Source: Hydractinia symbiolongicarpus
Taxonomy: Eukaryota; Cnidaria; Hydrozoa; Anthoathecata; Hydractiniidae
Length of the DNA stretch: 60,000 nt
Direction: 5' to 3'
Assembly (NCBI RefSeq): GCF_029227915.1
Contig: NC_079884.1
Span: 19,966,001 to 20,026,000, forward strand
Both the position numbers and the translations under genes were made by a program. This document shows, piece after piece, positions 32,205 through 42,877 of this stretch. The notes beneath the pieces were generated by a model. It was not told the origin of the DNA, made no database searches, and saw nothing but the letters and a program-made list of their open reading frames with translations. Within the stretch, counting starts at the first letter, position 1. The number at the start of each line of letters is the position of its first letter.

Positions 32205-32880
32205 TTGGGTCCTATCATATAAGAAACAACTTTAAAGGCTAAAATATGTACAATAAAACGAAATTAAGTTAAGTACGGCTAGCTAAAATAAGGTACGGCT
32301 GGACCATATTAAGGTACGGCTAGGTCCTATCGTATAAGAAACATCTTCAAATGCTAAAATTGTTCCATAAAAACGAAATTAAGTTAAGTACGGCTAGCTA
32401 AAATAAGGTACGGCTGGACCATATTAAGGTACGGCTAGGTCCTATCGTATAAGAAACATCTTCAAATGCTAAAATTGTTCCATAAAAACGAAATTAGGTT
32501 AGGTACGGCTAGCTAAAATAAGGTACGGCTGGAAAATATTAAGGTACGGCTGGGTCCTATCGTATAAGAAACATCTTCAAATGCTACAAATGTTCCATAA
32601 AAACGAAATTAGGTTAGGTACGGCTAGCTAAAATAAGGTACGGCTGGAAAATATTAAGGTACGGCTAGGTCCTATCGTATAAGAAACATCTTCAAATGCT
32701 AAAATATGTACAATAAAAACGAAATTAAGTTAGGTACGGCTAGCTAAAATAAGGCACGGCTGGAAAATATTAAGGTACGGCTGAGTCCTATCGTATAAGA
32801 AACATCTTCAAATGCTACAAATGTTCCATAAAAACGAAATTAGGTTAGGTACGGCTACCATTGATCAAAATTAAAGTACG
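32205..32880 (+). repeat. Left 115-bp tandem array of the foldback element
   Basis: Successive aggtacggctagct words start at 32271, 32386, 32501, 32616, 32732 and 32847, a spacing of 115-116 bp. Each unit carries three TACGGCT words. Confidence 0.93.
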
Positions 32881-33281
32881 GCTGCACATCTATTTAAAGT
32901 AAAATAAATTGTATAGCTGAAAATATAAAAAATATTACCTAAGAAACAAAATGTTTTAACAAATACGAACACGATAATATATAATTATATTTTAATAAAT
33001 ATCAGTGTCAGATTGATTGCTTACATTCTCTAACGTTTCCATTTCTAGGACCAAATCTGTAACAGATCTATCCGATCTTGATGCAATATATCGAAACGCT
33101 AACAACTGTAAAAGAAAGATGTCGATAAAATCAAAGGTCGTAAAGAGTGATTTAGAGGTAGCTGGGATAGATACAGGCCAGTTCTGTTTAAAGTCAGTCA
33201 GTGTGACTCTTAACCCAATTGCCAAACAATTCAAAAAAATACTGGGTAAGAACTTGGCCAGGGCTTCCTTCCTTGACGCTG

Positions 33282-33467
33282 CTAATGACATTCTCTCCAT
33301 ATTACTTCGATATTGTCGACTTCTGATGAGAGGGAGAGTGCTAGTCGCGACAATATTTCTTTGCTATCGGTCTGGGTGGTAAAATGAATGAACCATTTGA
33401 CAACATACCGAAAATACCAGGCGTGATTTTGCATCTTTAAACTAGTATGCCAAGAAGTGTACTTCAT
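33282..33467 (-). CDS. Candidate second exon inside the foldback element
   Basis: After acceptor tgctcag the frame reads 61 residues from MKYTSWHTSLKMQNHAWYFR to IEVIWRECH and TAG, with an internal donor-like CG|gtatgt after AWYFR. The overlapping opposite frame 33017-33382 is also open, so the coding strand here is uncertain. Confidence 0.3.
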   Translation of the reverse strand: MKYTSWHTSLKMQNHAWYFRYVVKWFIHFTTQTDSKEILSRLALSLSSEVDNIEVIWRECH

Positions 33468-33871
33468 CTGAGCATAAAATATTTTTTAGGTGTTGAAAAT
33501 AGAAAATAGTAGTGTATATTTTGCTCTTGTAATAGAAAAAAAGAGTGTGTGAGGAATGAAGTGACAGTTATTTTTGTAAAAACCACCTAGACTTGGATTC
33601 TCTTGGTTATTATTTTTCATCTTATTTGTTAATGTGTTAGCGCATTCTCATTTTAATTCTGTCAAGAAATATTTCTTTATGTTTGTTGTTGTTTTTAGAA
33701 AAATCAGTAAAATTTTGCCCTTGAGTATAGTTGTTATTTCGTTCTTATTTGTCAATAATTTTTAACCTTATTGTTCTTATAAAAAATTGTTTTTATAAAA
33801 AGTGTATATGCTGAATTAAATCGGGACACAGTTAACACAATCAAAATTAAAAATCAAAAACCTTTACTCAC

Positions 33872-33925
33872 ACATTGTTTCGCGGCTTTATTAGGTTCTT
33901 CCTTTTTCTTATCGTTTTCCGTCAT
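33872..33925 (-). CDS. Candidate first coding exon inside the foldback element
   Basis: ATG 33923-33925 followed by MTENDKKKEEPNKAAKQC and a consensus donor TGT|gtgagt in phase 0. It may splice to 33467 (acceptor tgctcag), which opens MKYTSWHTSLKMQNHAWYFR in phase 0. Not recognised; could be a captured host gene fragment or an accessory gene. Confidence 0.35.
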
Positions 33926-34304
33926 TAAAATAACGTGCACTCATAAACAACAACGAATATTAAAATTTTTTAAAAGTTCTTTTGTTTTATATAAAAAGTT
34001 TACATCTCTTCCATTAACTATAACATCCAACGAATAAAAACGCGCGTGTCCTTCAACTGGCGAAAATGTTAATTCTACTCCTTATTCAGACATTCACTGT
34101 CTATACCTCAGTTAGACAGAAGATTTACCGCATTACTTTCAAAGTAGCATTTTTTTATTTTCTTGTGCAGAAAACAATGTGGAGCCAACCTAGTAGAGCA
34201 TATTGCATACAATTTTTTTCTTAACCTCGCCCGCACTTTACTTTCCAGTAAACTCTACTTCTTCTACGTACTTATTGTTTTTCGTTTATATTAATTTTTT
34301 TTTA

Positions 34305-34745
34305 GCATTTGAAGTTGTTTCTTATATAATAAAATCCAGCCTTACCTTAATATGGTCCAGCCGTACCTTATTTTAGCTAGCCGTACCTAACTTAATTTCG
34401 TTTTTATGGAACATTTGTAGCATTTGAAGATGTTTCTTATATGATAGGACCCAGCCGTACCTTAATATGGTCCAGCCGTACCTTATTTTGGCTAGCCGGA
34501 CCTAACATAATTTCGTTTTTATTGAACATTTGTAGTATTTGAAGTTGTTTCTTATATGATAGGACCCAGCCGTACCTTAATATGGTCCAGCCGTACCTTA
34601 TTTTGGCTAGCCGTACCTAACATAATTTCGTTTTTATTGAACGTTTTTAGCATTTGAAATTGTTTCTTATATGATAAGACCCAGCCGTACCTTAATATTA
34701 TCTAGCCGTACCTTATTTTGGCAACCGTATTTAAATTTAGCCAGC
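34305..34745 (-). repeat. Right 115-bp tandem array, inverted relative to the left
   Basis: About 3.8 units reading agccgtacctaacttaattt and cagccgtaccttaatatggt, the complement of the left array. Somewhat more diverged than the left array. Confidence 0.9.
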
Positions 34746-35167
34746 TGTAGTCACTTTTAGCGCTAGCTCTAATATTGTCCCCAGCGTAATAATGTTCAAT
34801 CTTACTTTACTAATGTTTTTCATACATTCAATTTTAAAAATCTCTTTTGTATTTGTATTAAAATCATTTTATAAAAATTATAATACATGTAAGATATATT
34901 ATTATCGGTATTTCATCATTGAGGATTCCCTGGGGGTTACTGGGGCTCGACGATGGAGTGCTCCATTTTGCATCATTTTTATCGGCATAGATATTTACCT
35001 AAAAGACGAAATAAAAGTTAGACAATTTAACTTTGATATACATTAACTACTAATTTTAAGCTTAGAAGCAAGTGGTCTTACACAGAGCTGCTAATTAAGA
35101 ATTTTCTTAAGTACGGCTAAGGTACGGCTAAGGTGCGGCTGTTAGGTACGGCTAGCTTTACTTAACC

Positions 35168-35353
35168 TGTCCACAAGTTTTTCTGATTGACATTTAAATA
35201 ATTTATATCATTTGAATTACATCATTTTTTAGATTGCTGCTTTCGATAGCTAAAGCTCCAGATAGCTAGTTATATACATTTTATAAAGTTTGAGTTAGAA
35301 AAAAATGCTCACAGGACAAAAATAATTGTTCAAATTAATGAGGTGTTCAAGTT
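35168..35353. repeat. Right copy of perfect 186-bp direct repeat
   Basis: Exact match to 31662-31847. Downstream (35354-35455) the sequence continues as the apparent original locus, ending in a ttcaaattaaggagagtctt terminal-repeat-like block. Confidence 0.95.
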
Positions 35354-35479
35354 ATGGAGGTTTGAGTAATATATAGAGAGTGATTTTTGAGAGTTTATTA
35401 TAAAATTTTCACAGTGCCAGCAAAAGTGTTCAAATTAAGGAGAGTCTTATATAGACCCCCCAATTGATTTTCCACAGGT

Positions 35480-35960
35480 TCAGCTAGCTATATATATGTT
35501 CTGTCCCATCATTCTTCAATGTCGGCCTAACTATCATAGCCTGATGATATTCGGGAACCCTCCAAGAAAACAACAAGAGCAATAAGCGAGTAGGCAGAAC
35601 TTTTCTTTCATGATTACTATTGAAGCAGTAAAAAAAATACATATATACCTTTATAGCCAGGAGAGAAAAAGTCAGGCTGGTCAGGCTACACTTTCAACGC
35701 TTGACTGTCCTGTTTGTAAACAGGGTGCTCCCATATAGATGTTATGACCCATTTTTCTTTAATGTCGGCCTAAATATCATCATAGCCTGGCCAGCCTAAC
35801 GTTCATGGCCCCTCCAAGAAAATCGGAGAACAAAAAGTCTATGATGGGGAAAACTTTTCTTCCATGATCAGTATTGAGCAAGAAAAAAAGTACCCATATA
35901 TATATATATAGCTTGAAGAGGAAAATTTAGGCTGACCTGTTGTTGGATCACAACGTTAGA
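35480..35960. repeat. Two-copy tandem repeat, ~240-bp unit
   Basis: Two units share aatgtcggcctaa, tatcatagcctg, ccctccaagaaaa, aacttttctt(t/c)catgat and the closing gtcaggctg/taggctgac words. No coding content. Confidence 0.75.
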
Positions 35961-36657
35961 CGATTGGACGGCCCAACTATCAACGCCTTTGTATGAGTGA
36001 AAATGACATTTGATATTCTCGAAAAAAGCTTACTTAACTAGGCTACTGTGTATGTCACTTTGTATGCCACTCCAAAGTCACATTAATACAGTTATCTTAA
36101 AGGTTATCTCTCTCGCGAAAAATCAAGTTAAGCTCATATAAAAGATCTTTGAAAGTTCTCTAGAAATCTTTTTATTTTTAAAAAAAATCTTTATCTGTTC
36201 TTGAGATATTTGTCTTAAAAGTTGCCATAATTATGCGGATTATGACGTCATGAGTATGCAGTAAGCATAATTATGGTAACTAAATATTATAATTATGTAA
36301 AATGTTCAAAACACGTCATAGTGAACAGCCAGAAAACATTTTTAACTCTATATAGCTTGTCAAAACTGTTAAATTAACTCCCTTGCAGAGCATACTGGTG
36401 ACATCATGCATAATTAGTGAATCTTCTTAGTCCAAATTCTAAAGAACCAATCAAGAATTTTAAAAAAAATATTCAAATGCCTAGACAATCTTTCAAGCTC
36501 TTTCATATGTGATTAACTTCATTTTTCGCAGGAGGTAACCTTTGCGTGAATAGTCACATTAATGTCTTGATTATAAGTAACTCAAGTTATCTTAAAATAA
36601 TATATTGCTGTGATAATTATATCTTTAGTTTGTAGTTATCTTGAGATTGATTGAGAG

Positions 36658-36741
36658 GTGGCCCCACTTTGTAAAACCTGCCCCACTTTGTAATAACCTT
36701 TGCCCCACTTTGTAATTTCGGAGCTGCCCCACTTTGTAATT
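36658..36741. repeat. Left iterated terminal inverted repeat of the Ginger-like element
   Basis: Four copies of gccccactttgtaa at 17-26 bp spacing. Paired with the right end in the opposite orientation. Confidence 0.85.
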
Positions 36742-37189
36742 TATTCGCATTTGTATTTTTGAAAATTTTATCATCACCAGCTAGTATTCTCCCATGAGTT
36801 CTGCAGCAACACGCGTCACTATTATTATCAAGGTGTCAAAACCCTGTTATACTTCTGAATGATAATCATCAAACTGTTGTGAGTTTTGATAAAGTTAGTT
36901 GGGTTGTAGCAGGTTATAGAGAGGTTTATAGCACATTAGCATAAAAGATAATTTATTACTTTCATTAAATACACTTGGTTTTTTGGACGAGACTAGGATA
37001 AGATTTGGGACATCGGCATATACTCACTTTAATGGATTTTGATTTTGGGAATAGTTTTTGGACCGGACATGTTTCGCAAATATCTTATTTTGATTTTGTT
37101 ATGGAAATTAAGACTGGTATTGTTAAGTTACATTCATCCAATGCGAGAAGACGAGTAGCTATGAGATAATAGCGGATTTGATAATGAAC

Positions 37190-38520
37190 ATTGGACAATA
37201 AAAAAATTCCAGGGAAAGACAGGACTGCCACTCACAGAAGCGCGTACATCAAATACTGGAGATTAAAAAACGATTTAAAAATAGATTTGAATGCATTAAT
37301 TTTGTTCAAGGTAAGCAAGTTTTATAAAAAAGTGAATTAAATAAAGTGGTAGTAAAAACATTCAAAAAAAGTAAATCTGCTGGATGTAAAAAAACTAAGG
37401 AACAGAACTGTGGACGGATATGCGGGAATCAGTGGCAGAAAAATTATCAGTATAACGTCAAATGATGCCGAGTTTAAAAAATTCACTGCGAAATTGAACA
37501 ACAAAGCATTTTCTAAACCGGTCACTGCAAATGAGGTAGGTTCTACTCATAATGTGATTATTTTAAATTAAATGTAAAGACATGGGGAAGAAAACCTCGA
37601 CCTCTAGTTTATTTGCGATCAAAGTAGTTAAATTGATTTGTGAAATGACGTTATTTTGTATTTTTGTATCACCTTTTTGTTATCGACAGTTGACTTGTGT
37701 TAATTACGCTAAATAATGAGACAATTTAAAGAAAGTATTGTTTGCTTTCCATGTTCATCATATCCATCAAATCGATCTGGTCGACATGGGAAATATGCAA
37801 GTTGAATATCAAATAAAAGCGTATTGTTATGTACTGTCCTTACTCGATGTCTTTCTCGCTTTCACTGGTTAGTACAACTGACTTCAAAACATGCAAGGTT
37901 AGAATGGAGTTTGAGAAAATTTACAATTTACATGGGACCCCTAGTATTTTACAAGGTGACCGGGGTAAAGAGTTTTATGGATCAGTTCAAAATATTGTCA
38001 GAGGAAAAAAATAAAAATGATTAAGCAGACCTTACCACCCTCAATCACAAGGAAAAGTATAAAGATCGTATAGAACTTTAGGAAAAAAGATATCATACGA
38101 TCTTATAACTCAAGGACGTGTTGGTGTAAACTGGGTAGAAAACCTTTCAAAATATGGGAAATGCTTATATAACAACAAGCGAGGGGAACTTAGATGGAAG
38201 TCAGCATTCGAGGTATATTATGGACGGAAGTCAAATGAATTAGTTAATTGTAGAATTCCTGTTGAGGGTCAGGCCAAACAAGTTATTCGAATTGTGTCAC
38301 CACCCACTTTAAATTAAATTCTAAAACGAGTGATAAGGTGAAAGCAATCAACAAGAGAATTGCTGATAGAACTGTAGCTTACTTTCGTAAAAGAAATAAG
38401 TGTTCAGAGTGTAAATCGGCGATGAAGTATTGGTCAGACATGGAGAAAAATGAAAAAGTAAAAAAGCATTGATTAGTTCTGCATGGAAAAGTGTTGAAGG
38501 TGGGAAAAATAGTGGACAAA
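37190..38520 (+). pseudogene. Gypsy-type integrase (transposase) of the Ginger-like element
   Basis: Catalytic landmarks in order: HQIDLVDM near 37768 (first Asp), YVLSLLDVF near 37835, ILQGDRGKEFYG near 37950 (second Asp), YHPQSQGKV near 38036 (Glu region). The Glu codon expected after GKV is a TAA stop, and single-base losses shift the frame near 37855 and 37890. Later parts read GVNWVENLSKYGKCLYNNKR and SAFEVYYGRKSNELVN, as in the family. N-terminal pieces (DGYAGISGRKIISITSNDAE, 37410-37530) are separated by sequence that may be introns. Confidence 0.7.
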
Positions 38521-38530
38521 AATAGGTATT

Positions 38531-39310
38531 TTGTGGAATTTAAATCACCAAAGACTGACTGATTTCAAGAAATGTCATAAACGGAAGAAAAATGGAAAAA
38601 GTCTGAAGCAACTTCATAAGGAACAACGAAGATTATATCAAAAGAATTTGTTAGTACCACTTGCAAAGCAAGATCGATTTGATGTTTTTCAAGATCAAGG
38701 GTATTCCGTTTCATACGACCCCCTTGGTGATGGAAATTGCCAATTTAGTGCTATAGCACATGCGCTGTCTCAATATGGAATTTTCAGATCTGCCCAAACA
38801 GTTAGACCCGAAATTACGAGGTTTTTAGAAGAAAATACCTATGATAATGAAGGGTAGCCACTCGACGTGTAAGTTGAGATGCCGTTTAGCGAATATTTAA
38901 ACAGAATGTTTTCAATGGGACATATGGTGATGAGCTAACGTTAAAAACTGCCTCTGAGCTATATAAAATCGAAATAACGCTTATCTCAACCTGAAGCTCA
39001 AGTTGCCATAACACCAACAGACTTTTGCCTTTTTAATAGAATAACATCAGGACATTTTGCCGAAGAATGTGGAGAACACTATGTTGTCTTGGGTGAAAAT
39101 GAAAAAGAGAAAGTTGAAGGTAGCGAAGAGGATAATGAAACATTTGAAAGGAGAGAAGAGGTTAATGAAGCATTAACAAACAGGGAAGAGGAAAATGAGG
39201 CAGATGAAGGTAGCGAAGGAGGGAACGAAACTGTTACTTTAGGTAAGAAAGTATCGAAACCCTTTTATATGTTTAATAAAATCTTATCAGTCACTGCGTC
39301 TTACCTATAA
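38531..39310 (+). pseudogene. OTU-type cysteine protease domain with acidic tail, broken
   Basis: 38531-38857 reads VPLAKQDRFDVFQDQGYSVS, DPLGDGNCQFSAIAHALSQY (the DGNC catalytic Asp and Cys) and VRPEITRFLEENTYDNEG. After a stop at 38855-38857, further pieces follow: MPFSEYLNRMFSMG, PTDFCLFNRITSGHFAEECG and EHYVVLGENEKEK, the last with the His region. The acidic tail (39089-39310) is rich in Glu with NETFERREE-type repeats. In Ginger1 the OTU domain is C-terminal to the integrase, as here. Confidence 0.7.
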
Positions 39311-39800
39311 AGTAAAAAGAATATAGTAAATAGTCTTATTTTCCATATTTTAAAATTCAATTTTGAGTTCATTCAACTTAACTTTTGGTATAATTATCCG
39401 AGGTGATTACCACTAAGCATTTTGTCACGTTGCTTGCTGTAAAACAGGCCACGTCGAAATCCTCGAACTGATTAGTCTGCATGTTATATGTTAAGATTGC
39501 TACAAGTTTATTTCTTATGTTATGTTATGTTATTCAAAAAACACATTACCTACTGTTTGTAATATATTTCTGTTATGTTATGGTATAAACGCACTTTAGC
39601 TAGTACATTTTTCACAAAAAGAAAGTCAGTGCATGTAATGTTACAACGCTTGTTTATAAAAAAATTAAAAGTAATCATTCTACTAACGTGTGACACGCGT
39701 TTCATTGCAAATAACAAGACAGAGCATCCCGAACACCGATAACATCAAAAAAGATGACGTCATAAAAATTGCATATTGGTCAGCATGCGAAAAATCGAAA
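39311..39800. other. 3' non-coding part of the Ginger-like element
   Basis: AT-rich, no coding content. Leads into the right terminal array. Confidence 0.5.
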
Positions 39801-39988
39801 ATTACAAAGTGCGGCAAGACATTATTACAAAGTGGAGCAGCTCCGAAAATTACAAAGTGGGCCAACGATGAATTACAAAGTGGGGCAAAAGTTATAACAA
39901 AGTGGGGCAGGTATTACAAAGTGGTGCAAGATAATTAAAAAGTAGAGCAGATATTACAAAGTGGGGAAATTATTACAAAGTGGGGCAT
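39801..39988. repeat. Right iterated terminal inverted repeat of the Ginger-like element
   Basis: About eight copies of attacaaagtggggca at 20-25 bp spacing, complement of the left end. The frame 39690-39938 is an artefact of this array. Confidence 0.85.
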
Positions 39989-40149
39989 AACAATGTCAAA
40001 AACAGCCTTGATGTCAAAAAAGGAAAAGCCACTGGGAATGAGGTTGCTTATCTGTGTGTTGCGATTTTGTGTAAAACTTTTCAAGTAAAAAAACTCACGT
40101 ATTAAGCAAGAATTAGGTAAAATTTAAATAAATATTAACAGTGAAAAAG

Positions 40150-40330
40150 GAAGACATAACAACTTACAAGCAGTACAGGCAGTACTTTCATTGCTTGTTA
40201 CTGTTTTTGTGCTGCACGTGCTTACTACTAAGCCATGAGGTTGGCTGTTAGGGTCTGGGCATATGTAATTGATAAGTAATTGATAATTCTCAAAAAAATT
40301 AACATAGTTGGGCAGTATTCCGTACATCCT
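40150..40330 (-). repeat. Candidate tRNA-derived SINE head
   Basis: On the minus strand, aacctcatggcttagtagta is box A-like (TGGCTTAGTAGT), followed by caagcaatgaaagtactgcc. No strong box B seen. Confidence 0.3.
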
Positions 40331-40538
40331 ACGTGCTAAAGTCTAAAACACGTTTTTGTTTCTCGTAAATCTTGAGTAATCTCCAGTTTTCTCGCAATCT
40401 TTAAATAACCTTAGTTAACTTAAAGGAAACCCAAGGTATAAAATAATGTTGAACTTATATTATAGAGCTTAAAAAGTTGGTTAACAAGTCTTTTTAAGAT
40501 CTGCACGTCAGATCTGCACGGATCAAGTGGAAACAATA

Positions 40539-40980
40539 CATCATCATCATCATTCTCGGCTTAACGTCCGTTTTCCATGCTAGCATTGGTTGGACGGAAA
40601 ATACAGTAATTATATATAGGTTTTGTGATTTTCTATTATTAGAAATTTTTCATCCAGGTAGTTCTAGCTAGATGATTAGTGTGAAAATACCTTACGTACA
40701 CTAAAAATTTCCATCGTTTTTGCATCCTCTTATTTTGACGCATTTTAAAGGGAATGCCATTTCGGCAAAGAAGCTTAGTCAGCAAAGAATAGTTAATAAA
40801 ATGATTATTCATTGAAAGTTTGTTAAAAATCTTTTCTTAGAATTTTGCTAGGGATTCAAGTTTAGAGAGAAATGATATGAAAATAGTTAGGTGGATTTGT
40901 AACATCATCTTGAAATGCAGAAAGAGTCTAGCATGAAAAACGAACGTTAAGCCGATGATGATGATGGTGTGGTGGTGATG
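40539..40980. mobile_element. MITE with CATCATCAT...CGGCTTAACGTCCG inverted ends
   Basis: Left end catcatcatcatcattctcg then gcttaacgtccgttttccat; right end complement gcatgaaaaacgaacgttaa then gccgatgatgatgatg. About 440 bp with no coding capacity. Confidence 0.8.
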
Positions 40981-41042
40981 TATGTATTATTTTTTTTTTA
41001 TAATTATTTGTTCTTGCACTTAACATTTAGAAAATTATAAAC

Positions 41043-41296
41043 ATGTCAGAAGACGCTCCCTATAAACTTCAAAATGCTACTTCTAATGAGCAATTTAAAA
41101 ATAGAGCTGATTCAATATTTGGTTGCTTGGACTCCCTTGAAAAAAAGCATTGTGAGCAAGTGAAAGAGCTTCAACAAGAGAAGAGAGAAGATGGGAGAGA
41201 AAGGGTTAATCAACAAAAATATCAACGCAGTAAGCGAAGACTACCCAGGCAAGTTCCAGACCATGTTTTAAATCCCAAAAACTGGAGAAAATATAG
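41043..41296 (+). CDS. TSSC4: TSSC4-like coding exon 1
   Basis: 254 nt, ends KNWRKY plus AG of a split Ser codon, donor gtaatc. Holds the F-x-RSxSIFxCLD-like box. Confidence 0.82.
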
Positions 41297-42234
41297 GTAA
41301 TCTAAACTTATTAGTTAAAAACTGAGAATTTGCATTCTGCCCTCCTTTCTAATTTTTGCTTTACATTTTTAATTCGTCGCAAACGTTTTAAAATGAGTAT
41401 TTGTTCATTCATTTGTCATTTGTAATGAAGAAGGCGTTCCACTGACTAGTTGAAGTCAGGGAGCTTTAGCAAATTTAGTCAGCGAATAATTAAATACGAT
41501 CTGGTAAATAAAAAGTCATAAATTTTAAGATGTTTAATTGTTTTCTGAAGTCATAAGTTGCTTTTTTACGTCTGGTGTGTCGAAATGTGTTTCCTACAAA
41601 ACCTCTTTTTTTTACTAGTATACTTTGATCAGACAAAGTTGGGTAGAATTGATGAAGGAAAAAGGAATTTTATATCTTATGGAAGAGTTTTAAAGTTTTG
41701 TTTTATGAGTTTTATGAGCCTTATATAATATAACATGTTTTTATTACAAGTCTGATGGACGATGGCTCACGATCTCTATCAAAAGGTCTTTCAGCTGACC
41801 AAATAAATAAAAAGATAGCACTGGAATTTATCGACGATTTAAAACAACGAAAAAAACTAGACTGTGTCTCAGAAGTCAAACAGGATAATAACGATAGAGT
41901 AACGTTTAATCGACCGGTAAAAACAGAACACGTGGATATTTTATCAAAGACTGCTTTGTTCGGCTCTGTCCATGGTGGCAAAGCACGCGTAATGAACACT
42001 TTTGAATTTGGTCGTAAACCGGCGAAAGTTAAAGCACAGGTGCACCTGTCGTCTATTGTTACAGAATCATCATGTAACTCTATAACTTTGGACTTTCAGA
42101 CGGAAGAAAAAGATGAAGTTTTAGATGAGGTGGAAAGCACAATTAATGACGTTTCAACGAAAATATTTGTTCCCCGCAAGAAAGAAAAAAAACGATTTAT
42201 TCGGAAAAGAAATATTGTGGATAAGGATGAATAG
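41043..42234 (+). CDS. TSSC4: TSSC4-like U5 snRNP-associated protein, two coding exons
   Basis: Nuclear protein; in humans TSSC4 binds U5 snRNP and PRPF19-type factors and supports tri-snRNP assembly. Coding exons 41043-41296 and 41751-42234, GT-AG intron, Ser codon split AG|T at the junction, total 245 residues. Family landmarks: NEQFKNRADSIFGCLDSLEK (17-37 region), VPDHVLNPKNWRKYSL across the splice, IALEFIDDLKQRKK, VTFNRPVK, and a basic C-terminus PRKKEKKRFIRKRN. The ATG at 41043 is the first in frame. It follows an acceptor-like acatttag at 41031, so a 5' UTR exon or a spliced leader may precede it. A polyadenylation signal AATAAA lies about 75 nt after the stop. Confidence 0.82.
41751..42234 (+). 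CDS. TSSC4: TSSC4-like coding exon 2
   Basis: Acceptor ttattacaag; 484 nt from the split Ser through LMDDGSRSLSKGLSADQINK to NIVDKDE and TAG. Confidence 0.82.
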
Positions 42235-42310
42235 TGAAATTATTTTTATTTTGATATGTATTTCTTGAATTCATTTTTTTTCGTGACCGTGGCTTTTCTA
42301 CGTTTTATAG

Positions 42311-42316
42311 AAATAA
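42311..42316 (+). promoter_or_regulatory. Polyadenylation signal for the TSSC4-like gene
   Basis: AATAAA in tagaaataaaacgg, the first canonical signal after the stop at 42234. Confidence 0.55.
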
Positions 42317-42539
42317 AACGGATTAATCGGATTCCACAACTCTTATTCAACATTCGTGAAGAAATCTAATGGAGAGAAAATTTAACGGAATTGGTGGGTT
42401 GAGGGGTGGATATAGGGTTAGGCAGTCTAGGCATTTGTCTAGACCTAATCTTGTGGCCAGGGCAAAAAAAATTCCATAAATAGAGTAATCTATTGGTTTT
42501 GTCATCCCCCGGTTTTCACTTTATGACAATGCGGTGTTT

Positions 42540-42830
42540 TACCTATTTTTTCATTGATATTTTAAGCGAACCACACGGCAAAATGTCGATTCGCCTAAAA
42601 CCTCCGCGGGTTTTAAAGTTCCGAATGAATGAAAGTCGCAGATGGAGAGAAAATGCCTAAAACGTCCGCGGGTTTTCAAACGTCCGTGGGTTTTTAAGTT
42701 AAAACGCCTAAATCGACCACGGGTATATTTACATTGACGACAAGTGGATGTTTCTTTTTCAACATGGTTTACCTGGGTCAGGTCCAATTGCAGGGAGCAC
42801 TTCAAATGGCTAGAATAAATCAAAGCAATT
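42540..42830. repeat. Short GC-richer repeat with CGCGGGTTTT words
   Basis: Three copies of (t)cc(a/g)cgggttttaaagtt-like words within 120 bp, with cgcctaaa between them. Probably an element fragment. The opposite-strand frame is not supported. Confidence 0.3.
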
Positions 42831-42877
42831 GTATGCTAGATATGTTAAATGAAATTTGAATTTGGCAACCCTTTCAG

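Larger units (their letters stand above)
31848..35167. mobile_element. 3.3-kb foldback element with inverted arrays of a 115-bp unit
   Basis: Begins tagccgtacgtaactac and ends ggtacggctagctttacttaacc, so the termini are partly complementary. Left subterminal array at about 32205-32880 has 115-bp units carrying aggtacggctagctaaaataaggtacggct; right array at about 34305-34745 is the same unit inverted. The 1.4-kb centre (32890-34300) contains a gene-like two-exon minus-strand structure. Layout resembles Foldback/Galileo-type elements. No transposase was recognised. Confidence 0.75.
36658..39988 (+). mobile_element. Ginger-like DNA transposon (gypsy-type integrase plus OTU protease)
   Basis: Ends are inverted: left 36658-36741 has four gccccactttgtaat words and right 39801-39988 has about eight copies of the complement attacaaagtggggc, with the same longer context (gagctgcccc ... 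and ggggcagctc). Between them lie an integrase (37180-38500) and an OTU-type protease (38531-39310) on the plus strand. This combination with terminal inverted repeats is the definition of Ginger1 (Bao, Kapitonov and Jurka). Frameshifts and stops show the copy is inactive. Confidence 0.7.

Noticed and set aside
33017-33382. Plus-strand 121-codon frame in the foldback centre
   Set aside because: Overlaps an equally open minus-strand structure that has better splice signals. Not excluded, but not supported enough to call.
31662-35353. Interpretation of the 186-bp repeats as LTRs
   Set aside because: The repeat starts TG but does not end CA, there is no primer-binding site or polypurine tract seen, outer flanks show no 5-bp duplication, and the interior is a foldback structure. 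Kept as a possibility only in the refutation of the main finding.
42551-42823. Minus frame with CRQCKYTRGRFRRFNLKTHG
   Set aside because: Made of the CGCGGGTTTT repeat; CxxC here is by chance.
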